Assembly (NCBI RefSeq): GCF_026262505.1
Contig: NC_067203.1
Span: 7,192,001-7,256,000, forward strand
DNA: 64,000 nt
Reading direction: 5' to 3'
Source: Trichomonas vaginalis G3
Taxonomy: Eukaryota > Parabasalia > Trichomonadida > Trichomonadidae
Shown here piece by piece: positions 10,501 through 18,596 of the stretch. Position 1 is the first letter of the stretch. Each line of letters starts with the position of its first letter. The notes beneath the pieces were generated by a model. It was not told the DNA's origin. It made no database searches and saw only the letters and a list, made by a program, of their open reading frames with translations. The translations under genes and the position numbers were made by a program.

Positions 10501-12445
10501 AGCAATCAAAGGCAATTTCCCTGGCTACATTCTTAGATTAAGACAATTTGCAAGACAATACAAGTCATTGGAAGGATTCCCATTCTGGGAAATTCTCCCG
10601 ATGTGGTTCAGATTGTCCGGAACATTCAAAGGAGATGGAGATTTCATTGCACCAACATTAACAGTGACATCTCCTACTTCTTGCCATGTTGCAAATCCAT
10701 CGAAAGTCCAGATCGAAATAAAGTTTGTCAAATCAGGAAAAATCAGTCGAGGAATGTATTTGTTCAGAAGCACAAATGCAGAATTCGACAACCCAACAAT
10801 CATTGCAGAAAACAATGTAAAAGACGTGATTGTTACATCAGAACCTGATTTGTTCTTCTCAATCATCGGCAACAAACATGATACATTCAATGTTTTGAAG
10901 CCACAGATGACATCATTGGTGAAGAAACCAGTGCAAGAGAAGAAGAAAGAGACAAACAAAATCTCCATTTCCAGTATCAGATCGAGATTCATTGATGACA
11001 TGCATCAATTTGCAATCGATTGGTCTCCTGCTGATACAGAAGAACTCATCACTATTTTGCCAAGAATTTCATTGAGAGAACCAACATTTGCTGCTATAGA
11101 AAACATTTCTAAAGGATGCAGTATCTGTTCGAAATTCTCTCCAACAGTTGTAATGCTCCATGCTTTGTTGATCCATCATTTCAACTACATTAGATACAAC
11201 TTCTTCAAGAGTGTTCCTCAGAACATCTGGAACTCAATGACGTCGTTCCTCAGCGCTGAAGATGCGGCCGACGCAATCACGTCCCAGATCATTGTTTCTC
11301 CTGAAACACTCTTCCCATCTATCACTATCGATAGACACGCAGCACACAGACTGATAACAAATGGAAACGGAGATCCTTACTACTCAATTATCTCACAGTT
11401 GACAAGAGTTATCAGAAACATCGAACACTTCAAATTGTGCTGCAAGAAGAAGCCGTGGAAAGTCACATTCGTTGGAGAAATGGCTGTAGATGCTGGTGGT
11501 CCTGGTCGTGAATTACTTACAGAAGCTGCTGCAAGTATTTTCGAGCCAACAACTCTTTTGGCAATTTCTACTCCTAATATGAGAAATCACACAGGACAAT
11601 ACAAAGACGTCTACATTCCATTCGACAAGACGATGTCAAGATTGCAGGATTACTACACAATTGGTGTTTTGCTTGGTATTATCATCAGAACTGGTTTGCA
11701 ACAAGACTTACCATTCGCACCAATTGTTTGGAAATTCATTGCAAACGAACATGTCGGAATTGATGATGTCACAGCCATTGATTCGGGATTACTCGAGCAT
11801 TTCAACCATATTAGATCTGTTTCTAATGATGCAGACTTCGCACAGCATTACGCCTTCCAGTGGAAAGTTGATGACTGGGATGGAACAAAAGTTTCTCTTC
11901 CTGGTCACGACAAAGGAGATATTTTGAACAAAGAAGATGTCGAACAATACATCAAAGAATGTGTTGATTACAGACTGAATTCGATCCTTCCTTTGCTCAG
12001 AGAAATGAAAGCAGCTTTCAGAAGAAACACTGGTTTCAAACACAATGCTTTGTTAACAGGAGCATTGCTGAGCAGAATGGCACAAGGATCAGGAGATATT
12101 TCTGTACAGCATCTCAAACAAATCACACATGTTTCAGATTTCGAAGACGGAATCAAGAACGAGTACGTGAAGAGATTCTTCAGAGCTGTTGATAGATTGA
12201 ACAAAGAGCAAAAGAAGTTGCTTCTTAAGTTCATTACGACATTGACGAGACTTCCAAACTCAACATTGAATCCAGATTTCAAACTGAAGATCGACTTGAA
12301 AGACTGTCCGAAACCAGATGAGATGCTTCCAACTGCTTCAACATGCTTCAACAAATTACACCTTCCGAAATATTCGACAGACGAAATTTGTTACCAAAAG
12401 TTACTCATAGCAATTCAATATTGCCAGACAATGGAAATCAAATAA
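4586..12445 (+). CDS. Giant HECT-type E3 ubiquitin ligase
   Basis: A 2619-residue protein whose last 330 residues are a HECT domain. HECT enzymes take ubiquitin from an E2 onto a catalytic cysteine and pass it to substrates. The N-lobe opens at W2291 with the conserved FVGE...DAGGPGRELLTEA stretch. The C-lobe ends with PTASTCFNKLHLPKYST, which places the catalytic Cys at about residue 2587 (codon 12344-12346). The remainder looks largely helical, with a beta-rich stretch near residues 1430-1530, and resembles the scaffolds of very large HECT ligases; I cannot assign subdomains or a substrate. The first codon is TTG, with an in-frame stop four codons upstream and no in-frame ATG before residue 130. 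The sequence AAAAATTGGGC would contain ATG GGC if one T were absent, and the N-terminus would then be MGNQESS, a good myristoylation signal. The start is therefore uncertain. Confidence 0.9.
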   Translation: MGNQESSQAKAKVQQRNYATDSFAYPYFWERSAGAPFIKIADFISQIVKSPISPADLSYLLLGCCEQLNNIPQLLETIIAEQDNQSSNIDEANERTNFLQVLRANYNYYIKIQDTSTSILAATFFYSNKMFTPWNFCLPKSGGKIATPTFSQILDSIEESISSLSNSKVNLNNINTVVNYFQAVTAPSALPPPSKEFFPKNSSGHSVNLSTKFTAYHGMASNGKFIFLLVAEGQLQIFPLFNHGALTNPLIRQLNSKFGTECSLLVVNENLHVYFGKQVYIYSIAQILSNTEELVPRIENVEKNYIAIVSNGITHACVESNFLIHLYQTATNKLIRSVQLKAGNNTLSKELKDLFPTTDYHQIPMIINGPFIGFFYRVQPTMTLLRVFSLITGEHILDDNYSCTEQFYTLMNDIYSQSIWAVVGPRLCLKRFYFAGSYDPQLFAVDYVPANPSKVKLSNCFIQFAGALQKNLIHLIGSQIIPKTLLPEKDHFAQTERLIDMLMSFLATTNGMKMKEKIAKYKDVMVQNMVIILDLNLKGIELADSKQPTIVNKVFDVMTFLQPELRTFLFFNHLKFFMFAENEEEVSDFALSMMCSFLEKLTSDELIHWALSKVASSRILQQVTMMRDNALKSLIPTSTKIPPPKPIFSSLLVIHQHAMIRIAHEKLKNDPFLPLTVPDNELNPTNPLHNLGVYLNFIIQRLDSAISEVESAEELANSVIFRLFKNLVDCICCLTRFHTVAQLVTKLFHVLLAKIGQFFARIEFNAENDSNPLSDLIRVFLFLFSQFAATLVKGGVLSVFEERFIWLVRANISIVDKYNLQTITQEEFEPLENPKINEFLEGKIDVMTLLYKKFKPLQNKNLKENIKKLDRLSVIAFAIHTNAVDDLLSLSEDKTISGLLRKCIEQMFRIRNTVRELIQNGKEEEVKVIEERIRMLIRMKSNFDGIENPSLLLGDFVLCDTTPSRIMKILAQQRSRIQTTLVGFNLIDDTYNMAIHPQYNDIISFTLSKIERFDGLSTIIKMTPIDDAQKHQIEQFFHRILKLIQDDCNTDKWILVAYRFFRDIEGFEDIKRFFLDGILQAFTSNPTRFSLFALCFALIPSINELPSALANVNHIQPIRYILLSEALKYIDCPLDLFQQFDKVFWTIKPDFSRLTCRTMFHMLSSKLIPDEEVERIIAKMIHYIGEHSLLNTNIPFCNEMTWTLRRMIQSHHRAEKIIKSIIQKLNPESDENDICGALTIIGSYSEKIRPYCNIKYHYNRNSVFECIAIQPVVEEKGMFYYCFHRPFNILSPSIQVKITPETMIYAVPMIILDPKEFDLDFILSFFDYAFSNASKVTQSVYMQVLALYCNETNFVMKLNETHMSKLVECPLPFSDISYTLTEIEKFSSMRVLPPPECCFSAMKYKDNEYTSYISPQILPDAEPFTIKLKTPPGQMNCFVGIISSCVDKHHTRYSLVSIPDGQTYPVPLAPQLHLEENVSELEITFDIKNSKFMIGTATYFFPEGKAFKIIVAQHKTLHFDADVPDANKVFDRFATPPQIQRGCIDFDEETPLFTIPTWATEDVNLPHDISKMTKSTIYIGRLTPEEKMMSNFVPPPKYISIHIGFTTEASQALINEQVRGLYKQLALQWSTIVLMRILLIKQEMITSERLMMKLVSLLTVMLEGFVPSEFELQKFPFSLSVPIWSPNAQANILYMGFEMESLKALKLFVQRPQFISALCKGLQAMNKSERMHLVARPCRSHHYFAPPKDGENPILWKEKPIDYKCGSNCIVAPNDFNGFLPESICFKSSGTKQLYPTPAIIPLSQPPHIIVLQGQNRREFSVFDINPMNNTWVYDTPFEMLLLLKNFVFVAQTDEERAAAKRILLECFIMQSPFIYNYLPQFADLMQLQIPITPFDENVQYRQLLAVTASLLQDRKDYVSQRFLILYLHDQHVLTSTENRRLAMYFPEFFTKKFDPPEDDQIVVPEAIIDPGAIKGNFPGYILRLRQFARQYKSLEGFPFWEILPMWFRLSGTFKGDGDFIAPTLTVTSPTSCHVANPSKVQIEIKFVKSGKISRGMYLFRSTNAEFDNPTIIAENNVKDVIVTSEPDLFFSIIGNKHDTFNVLKPQMTSLVKKPVQEKKKETNKISISSIRSRFIDDMHQFAIDWSPADTEELITILPRISLREPTFAAIENISKGCSICSKFSPTVVMLHALLIHHFNYIRYNFFKSVPQNIWNSMTSFLSAEDAADAITSQIIVSPETLFPSITIDRHAAHRLITNGNGDPYYSIISQLTRVIRNIEHFKLCCKKKPWKVTFVGEMAVDAGGPGRELLTEAAASIFEPTTLLAISTPNMRNHTGQYKDVYIPFDKTMSRLQDYYTIGVLLGIIIRTGLQQDLPFAPIVWKFIANEHVGIDDVTAIDSGLLEHFNHIRSVSNDADFAQHYAFQWKVDDWDGTKVSLPGHDKGDILNKEDVEQYIKECVDYRLNSILPLLREMKAAFRRNTGFKHNALLTGALLSRMAQGSGDISVQHLKQITHVSDFEDGIKNEYVKRFFRAVDRLNKEQKKLLLKFITTLTRLPNSTLNPDFKLKIDLKDCPKPDEMLPTASTCFNKLHLPKYSTDEICYQKLLIAIQYCQTMEIK

Positions 12446-12709
12446 TTTGATATATATAATTTGTATTTTATTATTATTATTATTATTTCTTTATAAATCT
12501 TTATTTTATTATTTTTAAATCTAGATCTCTTTTTCCTCGTAAACTGAACTCCTTGATTTCCTTACATGGTAATTGATCATTTATAAAGAAATTAATTCAA
12601 TAAAGCAATTTAAAGAGCACCTAGAAAATTTAGTCTATCTTGATCATCAAGACAAATTGTAAAATGTGGATTAAAACCGGGCAAACTTTACATATGAAGA
12701 GTGATAATT

Positions 12710-15523
12710 TCATTTAAAGCCTTGACTTATATCTCTTAATTCAATATGTTTAAAAATAAAATACTTGAATAAACTTTTTTTTACGTTTTTAGTATGAAAA
12801 ATGATAATTCCAGCGATTGCTCCACCACTTACTTTTCCTTTATTTGATTTTTGGTCATCGGATTTGTCCTTATCTGGGTCTTGATTTCCGGATTCAGATG
12901 ACTCTTGAGTTGGAGGAATTACTTGTGTTGGTGATGGAGTGTTTAAAGAAGGACCAATTGATGATGTTGTTGTCACAGTTGGGATAGTTTCTGTTGGTCC
13001 AGGAGTGCTTTCTGTTGGAGATGGAGTCTTTGGTGTTGGTGTTGGAGGGATAGGAGTTGGTGTTGGTGGAATTGGTGTTGCAGTTGGAGGAAGAGGAGTT
13101 GGAGTTGGAGAAGGTATATAATGTGGAGTCAATGAAATGTTTTCATAACTTAAGTATCCTTCGTAGGAAATATTAGGTTCAGAAAATGTTATATTGCTTA
13201 TTTTGAGTATGCCCGATCCTGGATAATTAAACTGAATAAAATTGACATCATTGAAAGTAGTCTGTCTATGATAATCGCTATAGTATATTCGTGTAAGCTT
13301 TGTTGGCTCATTAATTTTACCATAATATGCGACATCTACACTACCATTGACTACTTCTATTATTGCAGAGAAGTTATAAATTGAAAATATTGTGCAAATA
13401 ACACTACTGTTGGGATCGAATTCATAATACAAAGGCATATCATCAATAACATTTATTGCTCCATTTAATTCATAACGGTTCCAATTTCCCCATGAATTTG
13501 TATAAAAGTCTTGAAGGTAAACAATAATTTCTTGTGGATAGTCTGATGTAACTATATACTGCCTTCCTTGGCCTTTAGTAATATTCAGTCCATCTGTTTT
13601 CATGAAAATAGGTCTTGTGTGATCAACATCTCGTGTCATTGTAAACCAGTAAATATAGAATGGAGTACTTGTGGCAACAAATGATCTTGCATCACCTCCC
13701 ATCAAAAACATTGAATCAGTAAGTTTATCAATACTTGATTCAAAGCCAGGGACATAGTAACGCTTTCTTATATACCATTCAGGGACGTTTCCATTTATTT
13801 TATAAACAGTAGGTGGAGCCCTAAATATGAAATACTCTCCATCTTTAACTTGAGGATTTCCATAATAATAAGTAACCGTTTCACTGAATAAGAGAATTAT
13901 CAGGGGACTTGCGTTTCCAAATTGTTCGGAGGTGAATTTAAGATCTATTGCATTGAAAAATATGTCAATACCTGTATATTGGGAAATGTTTTGTTCAATT
14001 ATGCAAGTTCCTCTATCATAATATGTAGAAGTTGGATACAAAGGTTTAATATTAAGGACTAACTTCGAACGACTTGTTAGCATGTACACTGGTTCTAGAT
14101 TTGTTCCATTACTAAGGGTAGCTGTCTGTGGATAATTAAACGTCAGCAATCCAAGTGCGCCATCATATAAGAAATTAAACACTACTAATTGAGTCGGGCT
14201 ACTGGTATTTAAAATGTAATGAAAACTCTTTGGCTGACTGCAATAAGTGTAATTGAACTTTTGATAGTCTGGATCTTCGTTGATAACTGGCTTATTTCCA
14301 AAGTGGAATATTCCGCGATTCAAATCTTCTGAAACTTCACTTGTTATATTAAAATCATAGACACTGAAATCCATCTGATTTTGAGGGTTGAAGTCAAAAG
14401 TAATTGTTGTTACTCCTTGAAATGTTCCAAAAGGATCGATAGGATATTTTGTGTATAAATTACTTACAGGAAAATCATTTCCTGGTTCGCAATCATATGT
14501 CCAATATTGCTTAAATGAAATTGGATCCCATGATGCAAAAACTGTTAAAATACGAAGATGATCATCACCGTTAATCTTTCCGACAAGTTGCTTATTCTCT
14601 TCAATATTTAGAACAACATCAATGGTAGAATAGTTAGAATAATCTCCTTCAATGATAACTAATTTAAGACTTTGAACACTTCCTGAATTTGACTTAACCA
14701 CCAATTGGCCATTCATCAATGAAATGTTTGGAAAGTCTGACCATTGGTTTGTCTGTTGATTTTGGATAAGAACGTTTTTGTTTTGATGAGAAACGACAAG
14801 GAATTTTTTGTTGCTGTCTTTACTTAGATAAATTGTTTGTGATTCATTGCCAATAACTAGTTCGTATTTACCAGAGTTTGGAAGTCTTAATCCTTCATGA
14901 AATTCATAACCTTCCACACCTATAATTGCATGATTATAATAATCTTTATAATCTACAACATATCCTTCAGTTTCTTGTGATTTGTTTATTTTCTCTGCTT
15001 TATAATGTATAATTGATGGTTTGCATTGTAAGAAAAACAGTTTTTGATTTCCGATATCAAAATCATCTGTCACTTCTGTTTTATCGGAATCTGGTCCGAT
15101 CATGAAATTGCATTTAGTTGTATTTTTGAATTTATAATTAAATTCTGTTGAACTTACGAATACAATTGTAGAAATTTTATTAATTATTTCCATATCTATA
15201 GTATTGTATGATTCGTTAGCTCCATCAACGATGGCCATAATTTCTTTTTCGCCAGTATTTCTAAAAACAATGCATTTGAGAACAGTTGGTGGCCTCCATG
15301 GTTTAACAACAGAGAATATATTGTCAAAACCACCAGTTACTTTTCTTGGTACATTTTGAAAATCTTCGTTGTTCAGAAAAATTGCTGATAATTGATAATT
15401 TAAATACGATTTATTCATAAGCTGAACAATAGAAAGTTCCGAAATAAGATATTCGCCGTACCCTAGCTTTAACTCAATTCGTGGAATATCTCCATATGCT
15501 AAGAATAATAAGAAAGAAAGCAT
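12710..15523 (-). CDS. Secreted or surface protein with Pro/Thr-rich stalk
   Basis: A 937-residue protein of unknown function. I chose the ATG at 15523 because it opens a compact signal peptide (MLSFLLFLAYGD) and has initiator motifs just upstream; the open frame continues 15 codons further only from a TTG. The ectodomain has many N-x-S/T sites. A Pro/Thr/Ser-rich stalk (PTPTP repeats, residues about 804-878) is followed by an acidic/lysine linker and SGGAIAGIII. Trichomonad surface proteins often have this start of a membrane segment followed by a long hydrophobic stretch. Here the hydrophobic part stops after about nine residues and is replaced by a basic tail. The membrane anchor therefore looks lost or rearranged, and the product might be secreted. 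Confidence 0.75.
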   Translation of the reverse strand: MLSFLLFLAYGDIPRIELKLGYGEYLISELSIVQLMNKSYLNYQLSAIFLNNEDFQNVPRKVTGGFDNIFSVVKPWRPPTVLKCIVFRNTGEKEIMAIVDGANESYNTIDMEIINKISTIVFVSSTEFNYKFKNTTKCNFMIGPDSDKTEVTDDFDIGNQKLFFLQCKPSIIHYKAEKINKSQETEGYVVDYKDYYNHAIIGVEGYEFHEGLRLPNSGKYELVIGNESQTIYLSKDSNKKFLVVSHQNKNVLIQNQQTNQWSDFPNISLMNGQLVVKSNSGSVQSLKLVIIEGDYSNYSTIDVVLNIEENKQLVGKINGDDHLRILTVFASWDPISFKQYWTYDCEPGNDFPVSNLYTKYPIDPFGTFQGVTTITFDFNPQNQMDFSVYDFNITSEVSEDLNRGIFHFGNKPVINEDPDYQKFNYTYCSQPKSFHYILNTSSPTQLVVFNFLYDGALGLLTFNYPQTATLSNGTNLEPVYMLTSRSKLVLNIKPLYPTSTYYDRGTCIIEQNISQYTGIDIFFNAIDLKFTSEQFGNASPLIILLFSETVTYYYGNPQVKDGEYFIFRAPPTVYKINGNVPEWYIRKRYYVPGFESSIDKLTDSMFLMGGDARSFVATSTPFYIYWFTMTRDVDHTRPIFMKTDGLNITKGQGRQYIVTSDYPQEIIVYLQDFYTNSWGNWNRYELNGAINVIDDMPLYYEFDPNSSVICTIFSIYNFSAIIEVVNGSVDVAYYGKINEPTKLTRIYYSDYHRQTTFNDVNFIQFNYPGSGILKISNITFSEPNISYEGYLSYENISLTPHYIPSPTPTPLPPTATPIPPTPTPIPPTPTPKTPSPTESTPGPTETIPTVTTTSSIGPSLNTPSPTQVIPPTQESSESGNQDPDKDKSDDQKSNKGKVSGGAIAGIIIFHTKNVKKSLFKYFIFKHIELRDISQGFK

Positions 15524-15527
15524 CTGT

Positions 15528-15538
15528 AATGAAAATGA
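15528..15538 (-). promoter_or_regulatory. Tandem initiator motifs of the surface protein gene
   Basis: On the minus strand TCATTTTCATTACAG runs straight into the ATG at 15523. Two TCATT motifs (15534-15538 and 15528-15532) match the trichomonad initiator TCA(C/T)(A/T) at the expected short distance. Confidence 0.65.
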
Positions 15539-15568
15539 ACAAATTTTTACAATTTCAGTTTCTCTCAA

Positions 15569-16118
15569 AATTTCAATAATGATGTCACAATTTCTTCGGC
15601 CACTATTGGAATTAATGTGTTGTAAATATGGTCAATCATCATAGTAAACTGTAATTTATAAAAACAATTGATATCTCAAAAAAAATCAATCATCAAATTG
15701 TGCTTTTTCAGTATTTCAATAATTTGCAAATTTGAGGATTACTCTTTAAGAGAGTAGTAAGATTCCAACGGCGAAATCGCATTGAATTTAAAATGAATCA
15801 AAACATGTTCCTTTATCATCAGGTCTTATATTTGTAAAAAATATTCTATTCGTTTTTGCATTTTAACTAAGAAATCTTACAATCGGGCGTGAAAAATGTT
15901 TAAATCTCAATCTATTGACCAAAATATAAACTATAATCCTTTTGTCATTGATTTATTGAATTTTCCATCTTTTTTTAAAAAATAAGGCGGAGCTGAATAA
16001 AAGGAAATTTAATGAGTTTTGAATTTATAACTGGTTATAAGTTATATTTTTGATTTGTTGATCATTTTCTACAATGAAAGTGATAATCGTTTAATTTTGA
16101 AAAATCAGCGTCAAAAAA
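15569..16118. other. AT-rich intergenic region
   Basis: It separates the minus-strand surface protein gene from the decayed gene on the plus strand. Several oligo-A/T runs are present. I see no repeat, RNA gene or convincing reading frame. Confidence 0.5.
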
Positions 16119-16752
16119 ATGGATATCAGATATTGGAAATCAATTGTACGCAATGGATTAGGATATTTCATCATCATTCTACGAAGCTATTTGATAAAAA
16201 TAAGGAACGAGCTAAGGAACAAATTTTTTTATCAATGAAGGAGCACTATTCAGTGTATTGGGATATATTGATGAAAAGTTTCAAATTGATGGTGTATTTA
16301 ATTTCCTATTTCATTTCCCCAACGATTATCCAGAAGATTATTTTTACTTCAACCAAAGTTCCAACCCTTTTACATCAACTACTGTTTCACACTTTTCAAA
16401 TAAAGTGATATTGGATCATTGCGAATATATAAATAAAGTTGAATGTAAATTCACAGGTTTAGCTATATCAACCTCTGAATATACATATCTAGATGCTAAC
16501 TCACATTCAGCATATTACTGGTTTTCAATCGGACAAAACGCCAACTATCAAAATAAAATAGGATCTATTCCAGGACCCCCCTGCAATGATGAAAACCTAG
16601 GAGTTTCAACTACAAATTTATGGATGAGAATTCTAAATAATGATATGATCAGATTTTTACCATTTGTTGATAAATGCTCCATCGGAAGGTGCAATAACAT
16701 CAACACAATGGTATTTATTCTCCCATTTGTATTTGTTTTTATCGTATTATAG
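16119..16752 (+). pseudogene. Decayed small host gene, possibly a surface protein
   Basis: Protein-like sequence lies in two overlapping plus-strand frames. The longer downstream piece (to 16752) has an aromatic, Cys-containing region, YYWFSIGQNANYQNK and later PPCNDENLG, and ends in a hydrophobic C-terminus (NTMVFILPFVFVFIVL) that could be a membrane or GPI-type anchor. An ATG at 16119 opens a short hydrophobic stretch that soon stops, and no single frame covers the whole. I do not recognise the family. It could instead be a short gene starting at an internal codon, so the pseudogene call is tentative. Confidence 0.45.
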
Positions 16753-16765
16753 GCAAATATTTATA

Positions 16766-18037
16766 CCCAGATTTGCTTTACTTTTACCACTCCCCATGTA
16801 ATTTCTGGGGAAAACGATAATTCATTTTTTTTATGGATGAATAGATCGTTTTCCTAGAAAGGACCTCATATCTCTGGCTAAAAAGAGTGTCAGATCCTAA
16901 ATAGATTATTGATCTAGTGTACAAATCCAATAAAAAGCCTATTTTTTTGGCTTTTTTGGTGCTCATTTTTTCGAAGATCTACATGAATATGGGGAAACCA
17001 TCGGATTTTTTTGGTTAACCCACATCTTCATGTAGTCTGGACTATCTTTCCTCGAAGGACCTCTTTACGGGTGTAAAAACTCATAAAGTTCTCAAAAGAT
17101 TCATTCTCGATCTCCATGCTGAAAGAATTTACAATAAAAAAGAGATCTACGCATCAAACTACAGCCATAAATGAACTGAACCCCTAAAGCTCAGCTCTTA
17201 GTTTATCAAAAACGTCGAAATCCTTCTCATTGCAATCAAAATTTCTCAATAACTCATAAGAAAAATCGAATTTTGATTAAGCCGATGTTATAGGTATCAC
17301 AAATACTACAAACTTGAGCAATATCGAAATTGCCAGCAAAAGTTTGAAATTGCATTGCTCATATTTGTTTTGTAAACTAAAAATCTGCTTATATTATTCA
17401 TTAATTTTTTATATATTATTCATATACTTTAATAAAAACAATACTATTTCACCTTAAAAATGAATTTCATAAGTCAATATTATTTTTTTGAAAATGTATC
17501 AATTTTCGATTAAAAACAACATGAGAATAAAATTTACGCAAAATTATTTTAAAAAATGGTTTTAAAAATTTACAATTGATTAAGAATAAGATTGGAAGAA
17601 GTTTTGAAGTTTAATTTTAAGAAAAAAAATTCGGATATTATTCATGGATCTAAGTAATCTGATATTTGAGTATCGGCACTATGCATAAAACATATATTTA
17701 TAGTTTTTATGGATTTTTATGATTTTAAATATATTCAAATTTGGCAATCCAATAGATTTTTAAAAAATAGGTAAATAAAAATAGATTACATATGCAGCAG
17801 ATTTAGAACATGAAACAAATCTTATAGTGACCCAAAAAAAAATTCATGATCCAAAAAAGAACAAAATTGGCTAAATCGGAATCAAACCTTAGCATAACGC
17901 ATCATTATGTCAGATGTTTCCACTACACTACACCAGCAGTTCGAAAAATACCCTTGGTGGTTCTATTTAATAGCTACTCCCAACGATAGGCGGTGTCCCC
18001 AGCTTTCGAGAGGTGGTAAAAGTAAAGCAAATCTGGG
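16766..18037. mobile_element. Mariner-like DNA transposon, non-coding copy
   Basis: Perfect 25-bp terminal inverted repeats beginning CCCAGATTTGC lie at 16766-16790 and 18013-18037. Both ends abut TA (16764-16765 and 18038-18039), the target duplication of Tc1/mariner elements. The length, 1272 bp, is close to that of mariner elements known from T. vaginalis (about 1.3 kb). The inside has no long open frame, so this copy is decayed or non-autonomous. A short minus-strand frame (16784-16966) next to one repeat could be a transposase tail but I cannot confirm it. AAATATTTA also occurs just outside both ends, so the exact boundary has a little uncertainty. Confidence 0.65.
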
Positions 18038-18570
18038 TAAATATTTATATTTTCGATTAAAATTTAAAATGTGTACTATGTGAATAAAATTTGTACATCT
18101 AAATAAGTATATGTTCCTGATGGAATTTGAAAGTTTTCTAAGAAAAGAAGTTTGATTATTTTATCGGCGTGATGCACCAATAAAAGATAGAAATCTCGGT
18201 CTAAACACCTAATTTTATGATAATTGTAATTGTATTATGAACAACCATCACATTTCATCAATCTTTTATAACAACAATTTTACTGGTGTTTTGAAATATA
18301 AATCGTAAATTATATTTAAAACACTATTACAGATGATTTCTAAAAAAGTTTTTAGGGTTCTGAATATTTTTTATAAAATAATTTTTTAGGGAAAAAAAAT
18401 GAGTTTATATTTGTAACTGATATGATTTATAATGTATAATTTAATTTCAATATTGGACTAATTTGAGTTTGATTTTAGTGAAATATTGTTAAACTATGTG
18501 TACATTAGAAAAAATAGTACTATTGTAAATTATAAGCTTTTCAAAAAAACGCATTCAATTCATCTTACAC
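18038..18570. other. AT-rich intergenic region before cyclase-like gene
   Basis: Strongly AT-rich with no recognisable gene or repeat. The downstream end becomes the promoter of the gene starting at 18597. Confidence 0.5.
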
Positions 18571-18575
18571 TCACA
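18571..18575 (+). promoter_or_regulatory. Initiator TCACA of the cyclase-like gene
   Basis: TCACA fits the trichomonad initiator TCA(C/T)(A/T). Its A lies 24 bases before the ATG at 18597, which supports that start over the upstream TTG at 18486. Confidence 0.55.
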
Positions 18576-18596
18576 AAATATTCAATCAAATTTAAA

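Noticed and set aside
12939-13121. Plus-strand Val/Gly-rich open frame
   Set aside because: It is the opposite-strand shadow of the Pro/Thr-rich stalk of the surface protein.
16784-16966. 60-residue minus-strand frame in the mariner-like element
   Set aside because: It is next to the terminal repeat and could be a transposase end, but no catalytic motif or family pattern can be seen.
18486-18596. Extended N-terminus of the cyclase-like protein from a TTG
   Set aside because: The initiator at 18571 lies inside this stretch, so it is most likely the leader.
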